Part shown: piece by piece, positions 8,693-16,776 of the stretch
Layout of the letters: each line of letters starts with the position of its first letter
How positions within the stretch are numbered: the stretch's first letter is position 1
From: Marinobacter segnicrescens
GTDB lineage: Bacteria; Pseudomonadota; Gammaproteobacteria; Pseudomonadales; Oleiphilaceae
Reading direction: 5' to 3'
Length of the DNA: 64,000 bases
Assembly: GCF_900111555.1 (NCBI RefSeq)
Contig: NZ_FOHZ01000002.1
Span: forward strand, 186,001 to 250,000
Translations under genes and position numbers: made by a program
Notes under the pieces: model-generated
Told to the model about the DNA's origin: nothing
The model's database searches: none
What the model saw: the letters and a program-made list of their open reading frames with translations, nothing else

Positions 8693-9628
8693 ATGAGTGA
8701 CAAACCCAGCATCCTGATCGTTGGCGCCGGCGCTATTGGCAGTTTTTACGGTGCCATCCTCAAGAAGGCCGGCTGCAAGGTCAGCACGGTCCTGCGGTCG
8801 GAATACGACGCCGTGAAGGCCAACGGCATCCGCATCTCCAGCCCCCTGGGGGACCTGTCCTACCGGCCGGATCACGTTTATCGTGACGGCGACAGGCCGG
8901 AAGAAACTCCCGATTACCTGATTCTCTGTGTGAAGGTGCTGCCCGGTGTGGATCGCGCGGCGCTGGTCCGTCCCTGGATGGGCGCCAATACCCGCCTGGT
9001 ACTGATCGAAAACGGCCTGGATATCGAGCGGGAACTGGCGGACGCCTACCCGGACAGCCCCATTATCAGCTGCCTGGCGTTTATCGCCGCCAGCCGCACC
9101 GAGCCCGGGGTGGTCGAGCACAAGGCCTATGGCAAGCTGGTGATGGGCCGCTACCCGGAAGGCATCGACGAAAACTGCCGCGAGCTGTCCCAGTTGTTTA
9201 CCGACGGCGGTATCAACATCGACCTGACCGAGCAGGTGGTGGGAGAACGCTGGCGCAAATGCCTGTGGAACACCCCCTTCAACCCGCTCTCCGTCATCGC
9301 CAACGGTGCGGATACCCGGACCATCCTGGACACCGAGGGTGGCGAACAGCTGATCCGAAACATGATCCGGGAAGTCATGACTGTCGCCGAAGCCGAAGGC
9401 TACCCCATGGATGACAGCGTGATCGAACAGAACATCGAAGGCACCCGTAAGATGCCACCCTACAAGAACAGCATGGCCCTGGACTACCTCAACGGCCGCC
9501 CCATCGAACGGGATGCGGTGCTGGGCAACGTAGTGGCCATTGCAGAGCGCCACGGCATACCGGTGCCTCACCTGAATACCGTGCTGGTCACCCTGAGGAT
9601 GCGGGCGAACCTGGAAAACCGGGACTGA
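8693..9628 (+). CDS. 2-dehydropantoate 2-reductase family protein (PanE/ApbA-like)
   Basis: A 311-residue NAD(P)H-dependent ketoacid reductase fold. The N-terminal Rossmann motif GAGAIGSFYGA is at 10-20, and the C-terminal domain has the LWNTPFNPLSVIANG segment that carries active-site Asn and substrate contacts in this family. True PanE makes pantoate for CoA. Homologues embedded in catabolic operons often act on other 2-keto or 3-keto acids, and the placement after an SDR and a TRAP transporter favours that here. I therefore leave the gene symbol open. GGGAG precedes the ATG at a good distance. Confidence 0.85.
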   Translation: MSDKPSILIVGAGAIGSFYGAILKKAGCKVSTVLRSEYDAVKANGIRISSPLGDLSYRPDHVYRDGDRPEETPDYLILCVKVLPGVDRAALVRPWMGANTRLVLIENGLDIERELADAYPDSPIISCLAFIAASRTEPGVVEHKAYGKLVMGRYPEGIDENCRELSQLFTDGGINIDLTEQVVGERWRKCLWNTPFNPLSVIANGADTRTILDTEGGEQLIRNMIREVMTVAEAEGYPMDDSVIEQNIEGTRKMPPYKNSMALDYLNGRPIERDAVLGNVVAIAERHGIPVPHLNTVLVTLRMRANLENRD

Positions 9629-9785
9629 TCGGGAGGTCGAAACGAGCTGGCACCAGGAGGTATTGCCTGTTTCCAATTACGGAATCTGGCTGACGACTTC
9701 CTGACCTTGCCCCGCGCAGTCGTGTCGGCTTTCTTTACACTCTCTTCAGGAGGGCTCCGTCCCTCCCTTACGATGCCAGAAACGG

Positions 9786-10589
9786 TCAGCCGGATTTTTC
9801 GTTGAACATGGAAATCCGGCCGCCGTCTACCACCAGGTCGTGGCTGTTAATAAACGAGCCCTCGTCGCTGGCCAGGAATACCGCGGCATTGGCAATATCC
9901 AGCGCCAGCCCCGCCCGGGGCAGCGGCGTTGCCTTCGCCAGGTTCTTTTCAAGCTTTTCCATCTTGGCCTGGTTTTCCTCGTCACTCAGCGTGTTAGCCC
10001 TTTCCGAACCGCCCCAGAAGATCGGCGTTGCCACCGCGCCGGGAGAAATCGCGTTCACCCGGATGCCTTCAGGCCCCAACTCTACGCCAGCCAGCCGCGT
10101 CAGGTGACTGACCGCCGCCTTGGCGCCGGAGTACAGGTAGCCACCCTGACCGAGACGATGGGCTGCAATACTGGAGTTGTTGATAATGCAGCCGGAGCCC
10201 TGCCCCCGCATCACCCGGGCGGCATGTTTGATGCCGAAAACCACGCTGCCAGTGAGAAGGCGCATGCTATGGCTGAACTCATCCTCGGTGACTGAGTCCA
10301 GTGTTGTCCGATCACCGGCGCCGGCATTGTTGAACAGGCAATCCAGCCGACCGAACTGCTTTACGGTACCGTCAACCAGCGCCTCGATATCGCCCTCAAT
10401 CATGACGTCAGCTTTCATAAAAACCGCGTTTCCGCCCAGCGCATCGGCCAGTTTCTCACCTTTCTCAACGCTGCGACCCGCAATCACAACCCGTGCACCC
10501 TCTTCCACAAATCGGCGGGCCGTCGCCTCTCCGATACCGCTGGTACCACCGGTGATGATAGCGACTTTATCGTCCAATCTTTTACTCAT
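9786..10589 (-). CDS. SDR-family oxidoreductase
   Basis: A 267-residue classical SDR on the opposite strand. TGGTSGIG is at 13-20, NNAG at 87-90, catalytic Ser near 140, and the Tyr-Lys pair Y153/K157 in YSGAK. The C-terminal INSHDLVVDGG is typical. The open frame reaches 10655, but the ATG at 10589 with an AGGAG upstream matches the family start. It converges on the PanE-like gene and may serve the same pathway, though nothing in the sequence fixes the substrate. Confidence 0.89.
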   Translation of the reverse strand: MSKRLDDKVAIITGGTSGIGEATARRFVEEGARVVIAGRSVEKGEKLADALGGNAVFMKADVMIEGDIEALVDGTVKQFGRLDCLFNNAGAGDRTTLDSVTEDEFSHSMRLLTGSVVFGIKHAARVMRGQGSGCIINNSSIAAHRLGQGGYLYSGAKAAVSHLTRLAGVELGPEGIRVNAISPGAVATPIFWGGSERANTLSDEENQAKMEKLEKNLAKATPLPRAGLALDIANAAVFLASDEGSFINSHDLVVDGGRISMFNEKSG

Positions 10590-10688
10590 ACCTGTTCTCC
10601 TGATGATTGTGTTTGTTGGTTGGGCAGCATAACCCGCGTCCCACCAAGAAAACACCGCTGAACCGCCGCCGTCAGCCGGTTTTATTCC

Positions 10689-10752
10689 TCCGACGGAACA
10701 CCTCAGAGCACCGCATCACAACAGCCGGTCGACAGACCATTGTACCGTCGGA
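10689..10752. promoter_or_regulatory. Inverted and direct repeats upstream of the PEP-CTERM promoter
   Basis: TCCGACGG (10689-10696) is the exact inverse of CCGTCGGA (10745-10752). In addition TTGTACCGTC occurs at 10740-10749 and again at 10877-10886. The sites flank the -24/-12 promoter at 10836, at distances where activator-binding sequences for sigma-54 promoters are usually found. The rest of the 403-bp gap between the SDR and PEP-CTERM starts is AT-rich without further genes. Confidence 0.4.
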
Positions 10753-10835
10753 AATATTTACACATAACATTAGGGCGGCATTTTGACAGGCCGTCATGCA
10801 ACTGTTTTTTAAGACATTAATCAACAAACAAAACA

Positions 10836-10853
10836 TTGGCCCTATATTTGCTT
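10836..10853 (+). promoter_or_regulatory. Sigma-54 (-24/-12) promoter of the PEP-CTERM gene
   Basis: TTGGCCCTATATTTGCTT has the invariant GG (10838-10839) and GC (10850-10851) exactly 10 bp apart, as RpoN holoenzyme requires. The only notable deviation is CCC where the consensus has CAC. Transcription would start near 10863, about 130 bp before the start codon. PEP-CTERM genes in several proteobacteria are known to be RpoN-dependent with the PrsK/PrsR two-component system, which makes this reading coherent. Confidence 0.75.
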
Positions 10854-10992
10854 AAACCCAAAAAAGGAACCTTTGTTGTACCGTCAGCGAGTAGTGTTTG
10901 TTTACAACAATGGCTCATAACGCCCAGCCCTGACTCGTCACATAATGGGTCCCATGCTGAGCGGTGTTAATGCTCAAGGGAGTGCAAATTCA

Positions 10993-11640
10993 ATGAATAG
11001 AATACTGTTAACAACATCGTTTCTCGCTTCAGCGGTGCTAGCAGGTATGTCTTTCGTGGGAGCGGCCAGCGCTGCGCCAACGTATTGTTCTGCCTCTGAT
11101 CCAAACCCCGACGGACTGTCCACCAGTGATATGACTTGGGAGGGCGGAACCGCCAGTGATTGCTATGGAGTCGTTTCCGGAAACCCTGACTACAACGCCG
11201 GCGCAATATTCTCGAATGACTGGGGCATTTTCGACTATCTGGTTAAGGACGGTGGGAATACGACAGGTACTGTGGGCGGAGTACAGTTCACGCTTGACGC
11301 AGACCTCAACACCGATTCAGGCAACTGGGGTCTTAGCTGGACAGAAGTTGGCTCACCGGGACTGCCGATCACGCTGGATTTTGTTGCCATCCTCAAGGGC
11401 TCGGACAGATACGCCTCATATCTTTTCGAGGGCATTACCTTTTCCAATGCTGACACTTCGGGTAGCGGCAGCTTTGACATCAACTTCACCAACAATGGTG
11501 GACAGACTCCGGACCTTTCACACCTTTCATTGTTCGTGAGAATGGCAGAGGTACCTGTACCCGAGCCCGGCTCACTGGCCCTTCTCGGACTTGGCCTGAT
11601 CGGCCTGAGGTTTGCCCGTCAGCGCAGCAAGGCTGCCTGA
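10993..11640 (+). CDS. PEP-CTERM sorting domain-containing protein
   Basis: A 215-residue exported protein. A Sec signal (about 1-27, ending GAASAAPT) is followed by a region rich in Gly, Asp, Ser and Thr with little Lys, typical of extracellular beta-rich proteins. The C-terminus is a complete PEP-CTERM signal: VPEPGSLALLGLGLIGL, then the basic tail RFARQRSKAA. Exosortase would cut near the PEP motif and release or anchor the protein. No exosortase or polysaccharide locus is in this window, so sorting must be done from elsewhere. The start at 10993 has AAGGGA 10 bp upstream; the in-frame ATG at 10945 has no such site. Confidence 0.9.
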   Translation: MNRILLTTSFLASAVLAGMSFVGAASAAPTYCSASDPNPDGLSTSDMTWEGGTASDCYGVVSGNPDYNAGAIFSNDWGIFDYLVKDGGNTTGTVGGVQFTLDADLNTDSGNWGLSWTEVGSPGLPITLDFVAILKGSDRYASYLFEGITFSNADTSGSGSFDINFTNNGGQTPDLSHLSLFVRMAEVPVPEPGSLALLGLGLIGLRFARQRSKAA

Positions 11641-11660
11641 TCCGCATTAGCAACCTGTAG

Positions 11661-11697
11661 AAACAACAAACCCCGCTCAAGGCGGGGTTTGTTGTTT
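11661..11697. terminator. Bidirectional intrinsic terminator
   Basis: A perfect 16-bp stem (AAACAACAAACCCCGC with its exact inverse) around a 5-nt TCAAG loop. The GC core is flanked by A-rich and T-rich ends, so it can stop both the PEP-CTERM transcript and the converging TRAP binding-protein transcript. Confidence 0.9.
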
Positions 11698-11741
11698 CAG
11701 GGAACCGGTCAGCTGGCCGGCTCCCCGAAAGTCACCCAGAC

Positions 11742-12815
11742 TTACTCGACGTCCGAGTTGTTCAGGTACGCCCGGTCAGAGATGTTGGTCCAGGGGCGAA
11801 TCTGCTCCAGGTACTCACGCTGGGAATCAACGATCTTCTTGGTGAGCGGGTCTTTCTCGGCCATTTCGGCCAGCAGCTTCTTGGTAGACGCACGCAGCGC
11901 TTCCATGACTTCATCCGGGAAGGTACGGAACTTCACGTTCGGGTACTCTTCCTGGATGCTGCTCCAGGCCTTGCCGCTTTCGTGCATGGTCTGGATGTAC
12001 ATGTCATAGGCGGCGGTGCGCATGGCGACCCGGAGCACTTCCTGCAGGTCTTCCGGCAGCTTGTTCCAGGTGTCCTTGTTGATGAGCCACTGCAGTTCTG
12101 CAGACGGCTCCTGCCAGCCACCGTAATAGTAGTCAGCAATCTGGTGGAAGCCCATGGGCAGGTCCAGTGCCGGGCCGACCCACTCCAGCGCGTCGATGGT
12201 GCCACGCTCCAGGGCGGTGAACAGCTCACCCGGCGGGATGTTGGTGACGGCAACGCCGATATCGGACATGACTTCACCGGCAAAGCCAGGTGTGCGCATT
12301 TTCAGGCCCTGCAGGTCCTCCAGGGACTTGATCTCTTCACGGAACCAGCCGCCCATCTGGACACCGGTATTACCGCCGGGGAAGGACAGCATATTGTGCT
12401 GGCCGTAGACTTCCTGGGCCAGGTCGAAACCTTCACCGTAGTAGAACCAGGCGTACTGTTCCGGTGCGGTCATGCCGAAGGGTACGGTGGTGAAGAACAT
12501 GCTGTTGGGAATCTTGCCCTTGTAGTAGTAGGACGCGGTGTGGCCGATGTCGTATTGACCCGCCTTCACCATGTCGAAGATACCAAAAGGCGCCTTGTGC
12601 TTGTTGGAGGAATCGATGCGGATCTTGATGCGACCCTCGGACATCTTTTCAACCATGGCCTTCAGGCTACGGTTGGTATCCCCCAGAATCGGATAGTTGG
12701 GTCCCCAGGTTTCCGCCAGTTTGAGCGTATAGGTTTCTTCGGCGACAGCCTGGCTTCCAGCAAAGGAGAGGCCCAGAAGCAGCGCTGCTGCCGTCAGCTT
12801 GGAGCGTAATGTCAT
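11742..12815 (-). CDS. Orphan TRAP transporter substrate-binding protein (DctP family)
   Basis: A 357-residue periplasmic receptor with a Sec signal (about 1-25, ending SQAVAEE). It aligns without gaps over most of its length with the DctP at 4584-5666 and shares long identical stretches such as HNMLSFPGGNTG, RTAAYDM and the SDRAYLNN-type C-terminus. The ligand-binding Arg is in GLKMRTPGFAGEV. No dctQ or dctM accompanies it, so it probably feeds the permease encoded 5 kb away with a related ligand. A TATAAT -10 box lies at 12841-12846 on this strand, about 26 bp before the start codon. Confidence 0.91.
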   Translation of the reverse strand: MTLRSKLTAAALLLGLSFAGSQAVAEETYTLKLAETWGPNYPILGDTNRSLKAMVEKMSEGRIKIRIDSSNKHKAPFGIFDMVKAGQYDIGHTASYYYKGKIPNSMFFTTVPFGMTAPEQYAWFYYGEGFDLAQEVYGQHNMLSFPGGNTGVQMGGWFREEIKSLEDLQGLKMRTPGFAGEVMSDIGVAVTNIPPGELFTALERGTIDALEWVGPALDLPMGFHQIADYYYGGWQEPSAELQWLINKDTWNKLPEDLQEVLRVAMRTAAYDMYIQTMHESGKAWSSIQEEYPNVKFRTFPDEVMEALRASTKKLLAEMAEKDPLTKKIVDSQREYLEQIRPWTNISDRAYLNNSDVE

Positions 12816-12840
12816 AATAGTTACTTCCAGCAGTGATTTT

Positions 12841-12846
12841 ATTATA
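12841..12846 (-). promoter_or_regulatory. Probable -10 box of the orphan dctP gene
   Basis: A perfect TATAAT on the minus strand, 25 bp before the start codon at 12815. I see only a poor -35 match about 17 bp further upstream. Confidence 0.5.
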
Positions 12847-12947
12847 GGTTGATTGAGCTACCGGTCCGATGGCCAAAAGCCATGGCAGACCAGTATGACC
12901 GGATAATGATAGCCTCCCGGGCCGTTCAATGCACATGGAGGATGTCC

Positions 12948-14324
12948 ATGAAACAGCTGTTCCTGATCCGACATGGCAAATCCAGCTGGAGCGATGCATC
13001 GCTCAGCGACCTGGATCGCCCACTCAATAAACGGGGCCAGCGCCAGCTGACTGCCATGGCACGCCCCCTCAGGGCCATGGGTGCGCTGGACGGGGAAGTG
13101 TATGTCAGCCAGGCCTGTCGGGCCCGACAGACCATCGAGGGCCTGCTGGACCTGTTGGCCGAGCCGCAACTGGTTGGCCGGATCCACTTTGACCCGGATC
13201 TCTACACTTTTCGCTATAAACGGCTATTACGATGGATCCGGCACCTGCCCGGAGACCCGGAAAACCTGGCCATCATCGGACACAACCCGGCCCTTTCAGA
13301 CCTGGCAACCCGACTCACGGGGCACCAGGCACCGGATATGGCCACCGGGTCCGTCCTGCACCTGGAGCTGCCCATTGACAGCTGGGCAAAGGTCGGGAAA
13401 GGGCAGTCCAGGGTTGTGGCCTACCTGCCTCCGAAACTGGCCAGCTATGAGCTGTTCCAGCGCAAGGCCTCGCCACCCCCGGACAAGGGCCGGGATCTGC
13501 GAAAGCAGATACCCGCAATGTTGCACCATTTACTGGAGCGATTGCGGGCTACGCAACCGGGAGTTGTGACAGGCGTCGACCCGGAGTTCCTGCACCAGTT
13601 CCGTATCGCCCTGCGAAGAAGCCGGGCGATCACCGAAGCGCTCTGCACCATCACCGGTGATGAACACCTGGAAAAAGCGCTGCATCCTTTAAAGAGCATG
13701 GCCCGCCAGACCAGCACCTTGCGGGACCTGGACGTGTTCCTGATGGAGCTTGAAGTACGCTCCAAGGGAGATCGGCGATTACGCCAGTCCCTGCGGGCAT
13801 CCGGCGCAGGGGCTTTTTTCAGGCAGTGGCAAGCCGAATGTCAGCGGCAACTTTGCGAGCAGCTCGAGGGAAAGGACTGGCGCAAAGCACTCGCAGCCTG
13901 GGAAACGGCTATTAACGGAAAGACTCTGTCACGCCCACTGAAAAAACTGACAACCAGGGCCATTCACGACACAGTCAGTGAACGGGCCGCACTCTGCCAC
14001 CAGCTATTCGCCCGCCTGGCCCCTGAATCGCCGGACGAACCCTTCCACGAGCTACGCAAGGCCCTGAAACGGCTTCGGTACCTGGCAGAACTGGATACAC
14101 AGAGCTACCGGAGCCTGCTTGACGAGCTCAGGGAGCAACAGAAACTCTACGGGCGATTCCAGGATCGCCATGTCCAGCTAAGCCTGTTAGACAACCTCGC
14201 TGACAATCGCAAGGGCCATCAGCTGCCGCCGGCGCTGGCAGAAATGGCGGCAGAGCTGGACCTGGACAAGCAGGATACCCGGGCAACCATCCTTGCCCAC
14301 CCGCCAGAACTGAAGCTGGCCTGA
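12948..14324 (+). CDS. SixA-like histidine phosphatase fused to a CHAD domain
   Basis: A 458-residue two-domain protein. Residues 1 to about 165 are a SixA-type phosphohistidine phosphatase: RHGKSSW (8-14) with catalytic H9, the conserved SQACRARQT segment (54-62), and IGHNPALSDL (110-119) with H112. Residues about 185-458 form a CHAD domain, a basic helical fold that binds polyphosphate; HQFRIALRRSRAITE (216-230) and the second-half motif FHELRKALKRLRYLAE show its two-fold repeat. Fusion suggests a phosphatase recruited to polyphosphate or polyphosphorylated proteins; this is inference. The start at 12948 has GGAGG six bases before it; the frame stays open upstream to 12849 without a site. 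Confidence 0.85.
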   Translation: MKQLFLIRHGKSSWSDASLSDLDRPLNKRGQRQLTAMARPLRAMGALDGEVYVSQACRARQTIEGLLDLLAEPQLVGRIHFDPDLYTFRYKRLLRWIRHLPGDPENLAIIGHNPALSDLATRLTGHQAPDMATGSVLHLELPIDSWAKVGKGQSRVVAYLPPKLASYELFQRKASPPPDKGRDLRKQIPAMLHHLLERLRATQPGVVTGVDPEFLHQFRIALRRSRAITEALCTITGDEHLEKALHPLKSMARQTSTLRDLDVFLMELEVRSKGDRRLRQSLRASGAGAFFRQWQAECQRQLCEQLEGKDWRKALAAWETAINGKTLSRPLKKLTTRAIHDTVSERAALCHQLFARLAPESPDEPFHELRKALKRLRYLAELDTQSYRSLLDELREQQKLYGRFQDRHVQLSLLDNLADNRKGHQLPPALAEMAAELDLDKQDTRATILAHPPELKLA

Positions 14325-14340
14325 ACGCCGCCAGCGCGGC

Positions 14341-14541
14341 TCACGCCAGATACCACCAGAGCATAGCCCCGAAGGCAACCAGCCCGGCAGCCAACAGCAA
14401 CCAGGGGCCCCTCCCCGGGCTGTCGTCACCTTCATTACTGCGGGCCCGCAAGATCGTCGCCCATGTATGGTCACCGGCAAAGGTGACATCCGTATCCTGC
14501 ATACCTGGTGCCCAGGTGCACTCCTTTTCCTTATGCTTCAT
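14341..14541 (-). CDS. Small protein with one C-terminal membrane helix, unknown function
   Basis: A 66-residue frame, MKHKEKECTWAPGMQD at the start, then a polar stretch rich in Asp, Thr and Arg, and a hydrophobic end GPWLLLAAGLVAFGAMLWWY that forms a single helix near the C-terminus. The layout resembles a tail-anchored inner-membrane protein. AGGGA sits upstream of the ATG. The gene converges on the SixA-CHAD gene with only 16 bp between the stops. I do not recognise a family. The charged-then-hydrophobic composition and ribosome site favour a real gene over chance. Confidence 0.55.
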   Translation of the reverse strand: MKHKEKECTWAPGMQDTDVTFAGDHTWATILRARSNEGDDSPGRGPWLLLAAGLVAFGAMLWWYLA

Positions 14542-14723
14542 AAAGCTCTCCCTGAAAACCGGCTATCAAGACTGGCTCGACAGCTTACCGGTATGCGCGT
14601 GCCGGCACCAACGGCTGGCAAGGAACCAGCGCACAGCAAGGTGATCTGACGGCCACAGCGAGCGTAGGTTTCTGCAGAAGACATCCATTACACCGCACAT
14701 CCGAACGAGGGCAAACCGCCACC

Positions 14724-15116
14724 ATGGATATCCTGTTCTACGACGGCCAATGCCCGTTATGCCGAAAGGAAATTGAAACCCTGAAGCGACTGGAGCAGGG
14801 TGGCCTGGGTTTTGTCGACATCCACCACCAACCGGATGATGGCCCCCTGGCCCCCGGAAAAGAGGCGCTGCTTCGACGCCTGCATCTGGTAAGCAGCCAG
14901 GGCCAGTGGTTCACCGGGCTGGACGCGACCGTGCGGGCCTGGTCCCACACTCCCGTAGGCTGGCTCTTCCGCCCGCTGGCCTGGCCCCTGATCCGTCCCC
15001 TGGCCCGGCGCCTCTATGAGCGGTGGGCAGACAGACGCTATGAACAACGGTATGCCTGCGACCGCTGCAACGACACGACGACCGAGACGGTTACAACGGA
15101 GCAACCGGGGTTGTAA
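14724..15116 (+). CDS. DCC-family thiol-disulfide oxidoreductase-like protein (DUF393)
   Basis: A 130-residue protein beginning MDILFYDGQCPLCRKE, the Asp-x-x-Cys-x-x-Cys signature (C10 and C13) that names the DCC family, on a thioredoxin-like fold. The middle segment GLDATVRAWSHTPVGWLFRPLAW matches the conserved second half of YuxK-type proteins. The physiological substrate of the family is not established. A Cys-rich C-terminus (YACDRCND) adds a possible second redox or metal site. It stands alone, 107 bp before the DJ-1-like gene. Confidence 0.8.
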   Translation: MDILFYDGQCPLCRKEIETLKRLEQGGLGFVDIHHQPDDGPLAPGKEALLRRLHLVSSQGQWFTGLDATVRAWSHTPVGWLFRPLAWPLIRPLARRLYERWADRRYEQRYACDRCNDTTTETVTTEQPGL

Positions 15117-15222
15117 TCCGGCACCGGCATACCAACCCTTAATAAGACGCAGTAACGGATGACGGCGACGCCAGGAAAACCGGAGCGTCACCACATTTCA
15201 CTCTCACACGGGAGGCAAGCAC

Positions 15223-15903
15223 ATGAAGGTTCTGATGGTATTAACATCCCACAGCGCAATGGGAGACACCGGGCACAAGACCGGCTTCTGGCTGGAGGAA
15301 TTCACCGCGCCCTACTATGTGTTCCGTGACGCCGGGGCCGACATCACCCTCGCCTCACCCAAGGGAGGACAGCCCCCGGTGGACCCCAACAGCGAGGCAG
15401 AAGACGCACTCACTGACAGCACCCGCCGGTTCAGCGAGGACGAACAGGGGCGCCAGGCCCTGGCAAGCACCAAAAAGCTCAGCGACGTCAACGTGCATGA
15501 ATTTGACGCCGTATTCTACCCGGGCGGCCACGGCCCACTGTGGGACCTGGCTGAAGATGGTAACTCCATCCGCCTGCTGGAAGAAGCCAACAAGGCCGGC
15601 AAGGTCATCGGCGCGGTATGCCATGCGCCGGCCATCTTCCGGCACCCGGAATCCCCCAACGGCGACTGGTTTGTCCGTGGGCGGGGCGTGACCGGCTTCA
15701 GCAACAGCGAAGAGGACGCCGTTGGTCTGACCAGTGTGGTGCCCTTCCTCGTAGAAGACATGCTCAAGGAAAAGGGCGGCCACTACAGCCGCGGTGACGA
15801 CTGGACGCCCCATATCGTAGTGGATGGCAACCTGATCACCGGCCAGAACCCGGCCTCCTCCGAGGGCGCGGCCAAGGCCGTACTCCAGGCCCTGGCAGAC
15901 TGA
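15223..15903 (+). CDS. DJ-1/PfpI-superfamily protein (type 1 glutamine amidotransferase-like)
   Basis: A 226-residue protein with the nucleophile elbow GAVCHAPA, Cys133 followed by His134, and the PGGHGPLWDL segment (100-109) upstream. Length and the TGFWLEEFTAPYYVF N-terminal region match the Hsp31/YajL-like clade of chaperones and glyoxalase III-type enzymes. Possible roles are methylglyoxal removal or protein deglycation and holding under stress; the sequence does not separate them. AGGAGG-like GGGAGG precedes the ATG. It converges on the DUF3565 gene with the stops touching. Confidence 0.85.
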   Translation: MKVLMVLTSHSAMGDTGHKTGFWLEEFTAPYYVFRDAGADITLASPKGGQPPVDPNSEAEDALTDSTRRFSEDEQGRQALASTKKLSDVNVHEFDAVFYPGGHGPLWDLAEDGNSIRLLEEANKAGKVIGAVCHAPAIFRHPESPNGDWFVRGRGVTGFSNSEEDAVGLTSVVPFLVEDMLKEKGGHYSRGDDWTPHIVVDGNLITGQNPASSEGAAKAVLQALAD

Positions 15904-16134
15904 TCAGTCTGACGGGCTTTCTGCAGGGGGGCGCTCGTCCGCTGGCGCGCCCTCCTCGCACTTCACGCAGTTCAGCCTGAACCCCAGCATCCCCCGTCGC
16001 CCTTCCTCGGTGACCACCCAGGGCCGGTTCACCCAGGGGGGTTGATGGCGCACATGCTGATTGTGGCCGCAAGCCAGCTGGGCCACCCAGTGCCCCTCCT
16101 CATCACAGTGATAACCGGTAATCGGCTGTTTCAT
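15904..16134 (-). CDS. DUF3565 domain-containing small protein
   Basis: A 76-residue protein with the DUF3565 pattern ITGYHCDEEGHWVAQLACGHNQHVRH followed by PPW and RPWV (motif positions about 5-39). Conserved His and Cys residues plus a later NCVKCE pair suggest metal binding, but the function of the family is unknown. TTG at 16137 is in frame, but the ATG at 16134 with GGAGGGG upstream is the better start. It follows the ychJ-like gene on the same strand by 54 bp and may be co-transcribed. Confidence 0.78.
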   Translation of the reverse strand: MKQPITGYHCDEEGHWVAQLACGHNQHVRHQPPWVNRPWVVTEEGRRGMLGFRLNCVKCEEGAPADERPPAESPSD

Positions 16135-16188
16135 CAAAGCCCCCTCCCAGATGCGCTCTGGTCTGTCACCACAGGCTGTCAGGCAACC

Positions 16189-16644
16189 TTACCTGTTCAG
16201 ACAACAGGCCTTGAACTTGCGACCACTGCCACAGGGGCAGCGGTCATTGCGGCCGGGGTCGAGGCGACCCTCACGGGTCTCACCGCTGACGTAAAGCCAA
16301 CGGCCATCCTCGCGAACAAAGTCTGACGCTTCCTCCAGATATCCGAAACCATCCGGTAGCCGGTAGACCGCCCGGAAATGCACCTGCCCGCTGTCCCGCT
16401 GCTCACCGGAGGACAAGACCTGGAGGCTTGTCCAGTCCGGCGAATCGTCCAGCGGCAAAGACGCGGGCCGGGTATCCGGATGCCAGGTGGTCAGCAGATA
16501 GTTCGTGAGCTTCAGGACGAAGGCGCTATAACGGGAGCGCATCAGCGCCTCCGGCGTGGGAGCCGCTTCGCCCTGATGGTATCGCCGGCAGCAGTCCCGA
16601 TAGGGGCGGCCGCTACCACAGGGGCATTCTGGCGTCTCAGGCAT
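16189..16644 (-). CDS. ychJ: YchJ family protein with two SEC-C zinc motifs
   Basis: A 151-residue protein. Both ends carry SEC-C-type zinc-binding motifs: CPCGSGRPYRDCC at residues 7-19 and CPCGSGRKFKACC at about 136-148. Between them is the YchJ core (EALMRSRYSAFV, TNYLLTTWHPDTR, W and F conserved), an NTF2-like fold. The family is widespread in proteobacteria but its role is not known. Divergent from the TauE-like gene across a 132-bp gap that should hold both promoters. Confidence 0.9.
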   Translation of the reverse strand: MPETPECPCGSGRPYRDCCRRYHQGEAAPTPEALMRSRYSAFVLKLTNYLLTTWHPDTRPASLPLDDSPDWTSLQVLSSGEQRDSGQVHFRAVYRLPDGFGYLEEASDFVREDGRWLYVSGETREGRLDPGRNDRCPCGSGRKFKACCLNR

Positions 16645-16776
16645 AAAGAGCTCCTCTTCCTCCGGTCACAGGCCTATCCGCTGACGGTTGTCGTGATGGG
16701 CCAATAGCTACCTATTTTGCCGTGTGTTATAACTGCCTGCTTTCTCATGCTAACCGTCGCAAGGACAGGCCCTGCC

